Below, piece after piece: positions 6,113-11,101 of a DNA stretch of 11,101 nucleotides. The notes under the pieces were generated by a model. The model was not told the origin of the DNA and ran no database searches. It saw only the letters and a program-made list of their open reading frames with translations. The translations under genes and the position numbers were made by a program. The DNA is from Verrucomicrobiia bacterium (GTDB taxonomy: Bacteria; Verrucomicrobiota; Verrucomicrobiia; Opitutales; Opitutaceae): assembly GCA_030424825.1 (NCBI GenBank), contig JAUHWE010000093.1, positions 1 to 11,101 on the forward strand, given 5' to 3'. Position 1 is the stretch's first letter, and each line of letters starts with the position of its first letter.

Positions 6113-6118
6113 TTCCTC
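6113..6118 (-). promoter_or_regulatory. Shine-Dalgarno for the broken small gene
   Basis: GAGGAA on the - strand, 7 nt before the ATG at 6105. It stands out because most genes in this window lack a recognisable ribosome-binding site, and it is the main support for 6105 being a real start. Confidence 0.5.
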
Positions 6119-6120
6119 GA

Positions 6121-6126
6121 TATACT
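6121..6126 (+). promoter_or_regulatory. Possible -10 box upstream of the first receptor gene
   Basis: TATACT (5 of 6 to TATAAT) ends 26 bp before the ATG at 6153. The best upstream hexamer is TTTTCA at 6095-6100, with a long 20-bp spacer, so the -35 is poor. The resulting leader would be short and A-rich (CCAACAAAACAAAAAT) with no Shine-Dalgarno. Confidence 0.3.
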
Positions 6127-6152
6127 CCCAATCATACCAACAAAACAAAAAT

Positions 6153-9100
6153 ATGAAAAACCGATACCTCAAGAGAGGCGCCCTGCTGTCTCTCGTAAGC
6201 GGCGGACTCCTGTTGAATCATACCGTCGCGCAAGATACCGAAGAGGAACTCTTCGAACTCTCACCTTTCTCCGTTCAAGCGGAAGATGGCTGGGTTGCCA
6301 CTGAAACGCTGGCGGGAAGCCGCCTGCGAACGAACTTCAAAGATGTCGCCTCTCAGGTGGAGGTCATGACCATGGAGTTCATGGACGACTTTGCGGTTAA
6401 CAGCGTGGAAGAATCCTTGATCTATTCTATTAATGTTTCGAGTCCGGAGGACCATGTATCCGGAAATGGAGAGGGATTCGGGAATGAAGGCGTTAGCAAC
6501 TTCAATCAGATTCGCGGCGTTCTCGGCGGGACTCTTTCGCGCAATTTTTTCCCGATAAATATGCCGACGGACAATTACAATGTATCTCGGGTGACCATCG
6601 CCAGTGGCCCCAACTCGATTCTATTCGGTACGGGCAGTCCGGCTGGTGTTTTGGATGTGACATTGAATCGTGCACAGCTCGGAAGCGACTTCGGCACGAT
6701 CAAGTTCGAAGTGGATAGCTGGAACGGAAAGCGTTACGTTTTCGACTACAACAAGACCTTGGTTGAGGATAAGCTGGCTCTCCGTGTGGCCTGGGTGGAC
6801 GACAATGCCAAGCAGGACACGGAACCCAATCACGACAAAAGCACGCGCACGTACGGCACGCTTCTCTACAAGCCGTTCGAGAATACGACGATCTCATTGC
6901 ATGCCGAAAAGTCGAAGCGCGACCTCAACCGCATCAATCGATTTCTTCCCTATGATTCTGCTTCGCCTTGGTTTAATTCGGGAAAACCCGTTTTCAGCAA
7001 TGTAGGAGGAGCCTACGACGGCTCTCAGTTGGGGGAAATCTTCAATCGGCAGGCCGACCAACCAACGATTATCCTCGATGGTTCGGGCAGTTATGATGAT
7101 GCCCAGATATACTTTAATTCCGCTCGCGTTAAAGGGCCGGAGGATCTTCCCGGTGTTTGGAATTTGAATATCGAAGCAGATGGCTGGACCTTTATTGATG
7201 ATAGTATTTTCCCGGACGATGTGGATACATGGGGTACCGCAGAGAAACGATTTGTAGACGATACGCAGTATAATGTGTTTCTTGAGCAGAAACTGGCAGA
7301 GAACTTGTATGTAGAGCTTGGGTATAACCTCGAAGACTACAATATGCATACCTGGGATACGGGTGTGAATCGGAATATTAATGTGGATGTGAACGAATTC
7401 AATCCCGATGGATCCCCCAATCGTCACTTGGGAGAGTTCTATCTGCAGGGAAATGCTCTATGGCAGGATGACAATAACAACCGCGAAAATTGGCGGGCCA
7501 CGGTATCCTACGAATACGATTTCGCGGACCGGACTGATGGCTGGGTTGGCAAGCTAGGGCGGCACCGGCTAGCGACGCTTTTCTCGAATGACAAGTTTCA
7601 AAACAAAGGGCAGCAGGGAATGCGCTATCGCTGGTTGCCGGACGTGAATGGAAATGATGTGGACTTTCCTGGTTTTAGCCGGATGGCTAGCCCGAACTCG
7701 AATAACAATTGGGCGGTCGATGGCTCCCGCCAGCTGGTTGTGCGGCACTATCTGACTGAAGAAAATGGATACTTCGCAAGAGAAGCCGATGGCCTGATTT
7801 TGGATGGGAGAGCAGTCCAGCTTAGAGATGGTGGGGGAAATATGGTGACGCTGCCTGCTTCGGAGATTCCGTATTACGATGAAAACGGGCGTCAATTGAT
7901 CGCCAACAACGCGGCTCAAGGAATCTCGAATGCTCAGGATACGCTTCAATTCGCGTATCAAGGCTATTTCTGGAACAACCGGGTAGTGGTCACCTACGGC
8001 TGGCGTCAAGACGAAGCGAGTAGCAAGACGTTCGACGTAGATGAATCTGCTCGCAACAGTGGACGGGATTCTGATGGGAATTGGAGGGGCGTTTATGATG
8101 CGAATGGAAATCTGCTGCCGTTCGCCCGTCCGACGGGCTTATGGCCTTTTTACGACGACTTGGATTTGAAGGTACAGGGAGTTACTCAGAAAGGGATAAC
8201 GCGCACAAAAGGCGTTGTCTTCCATGCAACGGAAAACTTCTCATTGCACTTCAATGAATCCGATACGTTCCAGCCAAACATTGGCCGTTTTGATCCCTAT
8301 GGAACAGAGTATCCTGGCGCGGAAGGTGAGGGGCAAGATCTAGGATTCACTCTCACGCTGCTTGATAATAAACTCGCTATTCGTTACAATGATTTCGAAA
8401 CGCTGGGCGGTCCTCAGCGAGCGGCCAATACACCATTCAATCGCTGGCGCGACCCGATCTGGAACGTAGAGAACCGCTGGCGTGCATTGGTAGAGAATCC
8501 GACTTATCCCGGACAAGGTACGGGAGGGTTTCGTGAAAAGGGACGCTGCTGCTATTGGGTAATGAGTGATAAATATTCCGAAGGTAAGGAGGTAACCATT
8601 ACGGCAAATCCCATCCCTAATCTAAACTTACGCTTCACTTGGACGGAACGCGACGCAATTGAGAGTAATATCGGCGCGATTTGGGACCAGTATATGAATG
8701 AACGGCTTGCGGTATGGACGCAGTTAAATGTTCCTGAAGGCGGCGAGAACGATCCTCGAGATCTCGATGGGGATGGGGAGATCGGTACCTGGACCTGGGA
8801 AACGGCTTGGTACAATGATGAGAATCCCGCTGAAGGCGGCGACACCTTGGCCCAAAGGCATTTCGAGCAAACCATTGGAGGCTCTATCGGTTGGGCGTTG
8901 ATACAATCGCTCGATGGGAAGGCCAACGAGTTCGACCGCACCGGGCGCTGGAATTTCAATGCGAGCTACCGAATCCGCGAAGGGAAATTGAAAGGCCTAA
9001 CCTATGGAGGCGCTCTTCGATGGCGTGAAGCTCCTGTTATTGGATATGGCATTACAGGTTCGCCTGACGATCCAGAAAGCGTGGTGGATCTAACGAAGCC

Positions 9101-9320
9101 CAAGTTCGGGGCTGAGGACTTTACGACGGACCTCTTTGCGAGTTATCGTGGTGAAGCGAATCTCTTCGGAGAGCGCAATTACAAGGTCCAACTCAATGTT
9201 CGCAATGCCTTGGATGAAGATGACAATGTTCCCGGTATTAAGGACATCAATGGTGACAATATTCGCATGATTCGAAAATCAGGGCGCCAGTTCGTGCTTA
9301 GTTTCGAGATCGATATTTAA
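6153..9320 (+). CDS. TonB-dependent outer-membrane receptor, complete
   Basis: 1055 residues. It takes up a large or scarce ligand across the outer membrane using energy from TonB-ExbB-ExbD; the substrate cannot be read from the sequence. Signal peptide 1-26 (cleavage after TVA), then an N-terminal conserved segment ELFELSPFSVQAEDGW (32-47) that may serve as TonB box, a plug domain of about 48-180 (NQIRGVLGG, ASGPNSILFGTGSPAGVLDVTLNRAQ) and a long beta-barrel with many aromatic and Asn/Asp-rich loops. It ends RQFVLSFEIDI, without the usual terminal aromatic residue. Two oddities: the only cysteines of the whole precursor are adjacent (C799-C800), and D870-L-D-G-D-G-E-I resembles a calcium-binding loop. 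The start is the first ATG giving a signal peptide; no Shine-Dalgarno. A strong terminator follows. The next gene is a close paralogue. Confidence 0.93.
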   Translation: MKNRYLKRGALLSLVSGGLLLNHTVAQDTEEELFELSPFSVQAEDGWVATETLAGSRLRTNFKDVASQVEVMTMEFMDDFAVNSVEESLIYSINVSSPEDHVSGNGEGFGNEGVSNFNQIRGVLGGTLSRNFFPINMPTDNYNVSRVTIASGPNSILFGTGSPAGVLDVTLNRAQLGSDFGTIKFEVDSWNGKRYVFDYNKTLVEDKLALRVAWVDDNAKQDTEPNHDKSTRTYGTLLYKPFENTTISLHAEKSKRDLNRINRFLPYDSASPWFNSGKPVFSNVGGAYDGSQLGEIFNRQADQPTIILDGSGSYDDAQIYFNSARVKGPEDLPGVWNLNIEADGWTFIDDSIFPDDVDTWGTAEKRFVDDTQYNVFLEQKLAENLYVELGYNLEDYNMHTWDTGVNRNINVDVNEFNPDGSPNRHLGEFYLQGNALWQDDNNNRENWRATVSYEYDFADRTDGWVGKLGRHRLATLFSNDKFQNKGQQGMRYRWLPDVNGNDVDFPGFSRMASPNSNNNWAVDGSRQLVVRHYLTEENGYFAREADGLILDGRAVQLRDGGGNMVTLPASEIPYYDENGRQLIANNAAQGISNAQDTLQFAYQGYFWNNRVVVTYGWRQDEASSKTFDVDESARNSGRDSDGNWRGVYDANGNLLPFARPTGLWPFYDDLDLKVQGVTQKGITRTKGVVFHATENFSLHFNESDTFQPNIGRFDPYGTEYPGAEGEGQDLGFTLTLLDNKLAIRYNDFETLGGPQRAANTPFNRWRDPIWNVENRWRALVENPTYPGQGTGGFREKGRCCYWVMSDKYSEGKEVTITANPIPNLNLRFTWTERDAIESNIGAIWDQYMNERLAVWTQLNVPEGGENDPRDLDGDGEIGTWTWETAWYNDENPAEGGDTLAQRHFEQTIGGSIGWALIQSLDGKANEFDRTGRWNFNASYRIREGKLKGLTYGGALRWREAPVIGYGITGSPDDPESVVDLTKPKFGAEDFTTDLFASYRGEANLFGERNYKVQLNVRNALDEDDNVPGIKDINGDNIRMIRKSGRQFVLSFEIDI

Positions 9321-9356
9321 GGCCGCCCAAAGCAGTTACGTTCTGCGTTTTTAGAG

Positions 9357-9387
9357 GCCTGTTTCCTGCTTGGGAAGCAGGCTTTTT
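9357..9387 (+). terminator. Intrinsic terminator after the first receptor gene
   Basis: Arms GCCTGTTTCC (9357-9366) and GGAAGCAGGC (9373-9382) form a 10-bp stem with one G-U pair and a 6-nt loop, followed by TTTTT (9383-9387). It lies 36 bp after the TAA stop. It implies that the two receptor genes are transcribed separately, or at least with strong attenuation between them. Confidence 0.85.
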
Positions 9388-9806
9388 CATGGCAGACACC
9401 GGAGAGTTGAGACTGTTCTTGCTCTCGTTCTGGTTGGGTCGCGTTCTTTTGGATTTTGTGTCTAGTACTTCGCTGCGGATTGTTCTGCAACTCTTGCCCT
9501 TTTAAGGTAACTGGGCACGTTTGAATATGCTTGCTTTACACGGGAAAAAAGGAATGCTTTGGACTCGAAAGCGGGTACCTTATCAAACTCGAAACACGAA
9601 TTACCTCATCCCCGTTTTCTACTTCAAGCTACTTGGAGTGACCTAGGAAAAACTGATTTATCCTAAGGTGCTACCCAGAAAGCTGCGAATGGGAGTTCAT
9701 TGCTCCGTTTGCTCATCGGTTATTCTATAGGATGCTTCGTCTGCGGGCGTTCAGTTGTATCCGTACGTCACGGAAGTGTCTGAACCTAATCAACTACATT
9801 AATGAT
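9388..9806. other. Gene-free stretch between the two receptor genes
   Basis: About 420 bp. I see no convincing gene: the longest ATG frame on the + strand is 38 codons (9389-9505), starts directly at the terminator T-run and has no ribosome-binding site. The stretch must hold the promoter of the second receptor, but no clear -35/-10 pair stands out. Two inverted repeats (9621-9639 and 9641-9669) and a direct repeat ACTCGAAA (9563-9570 and 9587-9594) are the only structures noticed. Confidence 0.5.
9621..9669. repeat. Two consecutive inverted repeats upstream of the second receptor
   Basis: First hairpin: ACTTCAAG (9621-9628) and CTTGGAGT (9632-9639), 3-nt loop, one G-U pair. Second, starting 1 bp later: ACCTAGGA (9641-9648) and TCCTAAGGT (9661-9669), 12-nt loop, one bulged base. 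No T-run follows, so they are not typical terminators. They could be operator sites or a folded leader RNA, or chance. Confidence 0.35.
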
Positions 9807-11101
9807 ATGAAACTACTAGAATTGGCGAGTTTCACTCGCATCGGTTTTGCCGCTTCGGCGTTTACCTTGTTTCTCATCTATTCGCCCAACCTGTATTCAC
9901 AAAGTGAAAGCGAATCTAACGAGATCTTCGAACTGTCACCGTTCTCCGTCAAAGCGGAAGACGGCTGGATCGCGACTGAAACTTTGGCGGGCAGCCGTCT
10001 GAGAACGAACTTCAAGGACGTGGCCTCTCAAGTGGAGGTTATGACGATGGAGTTCATGGACGATTTCGCGGTCAATAGCGTGGAGGAGTCTTTGATCTAC
10101 TCGGTCAATGTATCGAGTCCGGACGACCATGTGTCGGGAAATGGCGAAGGTTTTGGCAACAGCAACATCAGGGAATTCAATCAGATACGAGGGGTTTTGG
10201 GAGGCACTTTGTCCCGCAACTTCTTCCCGATTGAGATGCCCACCGACAACTACAACGTCTCGCGTGTAACTATCGCTAGCGGGCCGAATTCAATACTCTT
10301 CGGAACGGGTAGCCCAGCGGGCGTGTTAGACGTGACGCTGAATCGGGCTCAACTCGGCAGCGACTTTGGGTCGGTTTCATTCGAATGGGATAGTTGGGAT
10401 GGAAAGCGATACGTGTTCGATTACAACAAGACCCTTATTGAGGATAGGCTCGCATTGCGGGTTGCTTGGATGGACGACAATGCCCAGCAGCACATCCGTC
10501 CAAATCACGACAAGAGCAATCGAGTCTATGGCACGCTTCTCTATCAGCCCTTTGAGAATACAACGCTCTCCCTGCACGCGGAGAAGACCAAGCGTGACGT
10601 CAACCGGGTGAATCGATTTCTCCCCTACGACCGGGCTTCGCCTTGGTTCAATACCGGTAGACCGGTATTCAGCAACGTGGACGGCAACTTCGATGGCTCA
10701 CAGTTGGGGGGAATTTTTGAGCGGGCGGGCGACCAGCCCACGTTGGTGTACGATGGGATGGGGAACTACGAGGAAGCGCAGATTTTTCGCGACACGGCTC
10801 GGGTGATCGGCCCGGAAAACCTGCCTGGCGTGTGGAATCTCAACCAGGAGGCCGATGGCTGGACTTTTATCGACGACAGTATTTTCCCCGACGACGTCGA
10901 CTACTATGGAACGGCGGAACAGCGCCTCGCAGACGCTACCCAGTACAACGCATTCATCGAGCAGCGCATCACTGATGACTTGTTTGTAGAGTTCGGATAC
11001 AATTTGGAAGACTATAACCAGCACACATGGGGAACGGGTACCGCTCGCGACGTGCTTGTCGATGTAAACGAATATACTCCGGACGGAGCCCCGAACCCCC
11101 A
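9807..11101 (+). CDS. TonB-dependent outer-membrane receptor, second copy (partial, runs off right edge)
   Basis: The first 431 residues of a second receptor of the same type. ATG 9807 gives a signal peptide (MKLLELASFTRIGFAASAFT and on to LYSQ), then IFELSPFSVKAEDGW, the plug and the start of the barrel. It aligns with the first receptor without a net gap from residue 51 onward (constant offset of 7 residues). I count 129 identities in 138 residues across the plug, and roughly 70% by eye in the following barrel part. Synonymous positions differ throughout, so it is an old duplicate under purifying selection rather than a fresh copy. An in-frame ATG at 9732 would add 25 residues (MLRLRAFSCIRTSRK...) but would bury the signal peptide, so I prefer 9807. 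No Shine-Dalgarno. The substrate is unknown; it is probably related to, but different from, that of its neighbour. Confidence 0.92.
   Translation, partial: MKLLELASFTRIGFAASAFTLFLIYSPNLYSQSESESNEIFELSPFSVKAEDGWIATETLAGSRLRTNFKDVASQVEVMTMEFMDDFAVNSVEESLIYSVNVSSPDDHVSGNGEGFGNSNIREFNQIRGVLGGTLSRNFFPIEMPTDNYNVSRVTIASGPNSILFGTGSPAGVLDVTLNRAQLGSDFGSVSFEWDSWDGKRYVFDYNKTLIEDRLALRVAWMDDNAQQHIRPNHDKSNRVYGTLLYQPFENTTLSLHAEKTKRDVNRVNRFLPYDRASPWFNTGRPVFSNVDGNFDGSQLGGIFERAGDQPTLVYDGMGNYEEAQIFRDTARVIGPENLPGVWNLNQEADGWTFIDDSIFPDDVDYYGTAEQRLADATQYNAFIEQRITDDLFVEFGYNLEDYNQHTWGTGTARDVLVDVNEYTPDGAPNP

Noticed and set aside
6894..7427. 177-codon - strand frame inside the first receptor
   Set aside because: Antisense shadow of a long gene; a matching antisense frame appears at the same place in the second receptor because the sense proteins are conserved.
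9332..9346. Small GCAG/CTGC stem followed by GTTTTT just before the main terminator
   Set aside because: Only 4 bp; the 10-bp stem directly downstream is the convincing terminator.
9389..9505. 38-codon hydrophobic frame on the + strand after the receptor terminator
   Set aside because: It starts directly behind the terminator T-run, has no ribosome-binding site and no recognisable pattern beyond hydrophobicity.
9732..9806. Alternative in-frame ATG extending the second receptor by 25 residues
   Set aside because: The added residues (MLRLRAFSCIRTSRK...) would put a polar stretch before a well-formed signal peptide; no ribosome-binding site supports it.

Overview
The window reads as a chromosomal piece from a Gram-negative bacterium, most likely Verrucomicrobiota of the Opitutae/Puniceicoccales type. 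The evidence is two very large TonB-dependent receptors that start with an exported leader, an 'ELSPFSV.AEDGW' motif and a plug of the type common in that group, an exported ThuA-like protein of the planctomycete/verrucomicrobial kind, and genes with hardly any Shine-Dalgarno sequences. The taxonomy is an inference from protein style, not from a marker gene.

Layout. (1) 1-1301: the tail of a histidine kinase enters from the left edge on the + strand and converges on a complete PAS-like/HisKA/HATPase kinase on the - strand; two overlapping palindromes lie in the 64-bp gap. (2) 1395-5397, all on the - strand and read right to left: a small exported His-containing membrane protein, larE, larB, larC and an exported ThuA-like protein. 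larE/larB overlap by 8 nt, larB/larC by 4 nt (GTGA), and larC/thuA-like are 2 nt apart, so this is one translationally packed operon. LarB, LarE and LarC together make the nickel-pincer nucleotide (NPN) cofactor used by lactate racemase (LarA) and its relatives. No larA is present, so the enzyme that uses the cofactor is elsewhere. (3) 5479-5847, + strand: a MazG-like/DCTPP1-like nucleotide pyrophosphohydrolase. (4) 5856-6105, - strand: what looks like a small gene broken by two frameshifts, with a good ribosome-binding site still in place. (5) 6153 to the right edge, + strand: a complete 1055-residue TonB-dependent receptor, a clear intrinsic terminator, a gene-free stretch of about 420 bp, and the first 431 residues of a second receptor that is a close tandem paralogue.

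How the parts fit. The best-supported system is NPN cofactor synthesis: LarB carboxylates and hydrolyses nicotinate adenine dinucleotide, LarE adds sulfur, LarC inserts nickel. This LarE carries three cysteines instead of the single sacrificial one of Lactiplantibacillus plantarum, suggesting a [4Fe-4S] sulfur-transfer type, and LarC has a 42-residue stretch with 22 histidines suited to nickel handling. The small membrane protein with a His-containing external segment at the head of the operon and the ThuA-like protein at its end are unusual companions and the main candidates for new biology. A second open reading frame right after the small protein, ending 9 nt before larE, suggests that this gene is either frameshifted or longer than it first appears.
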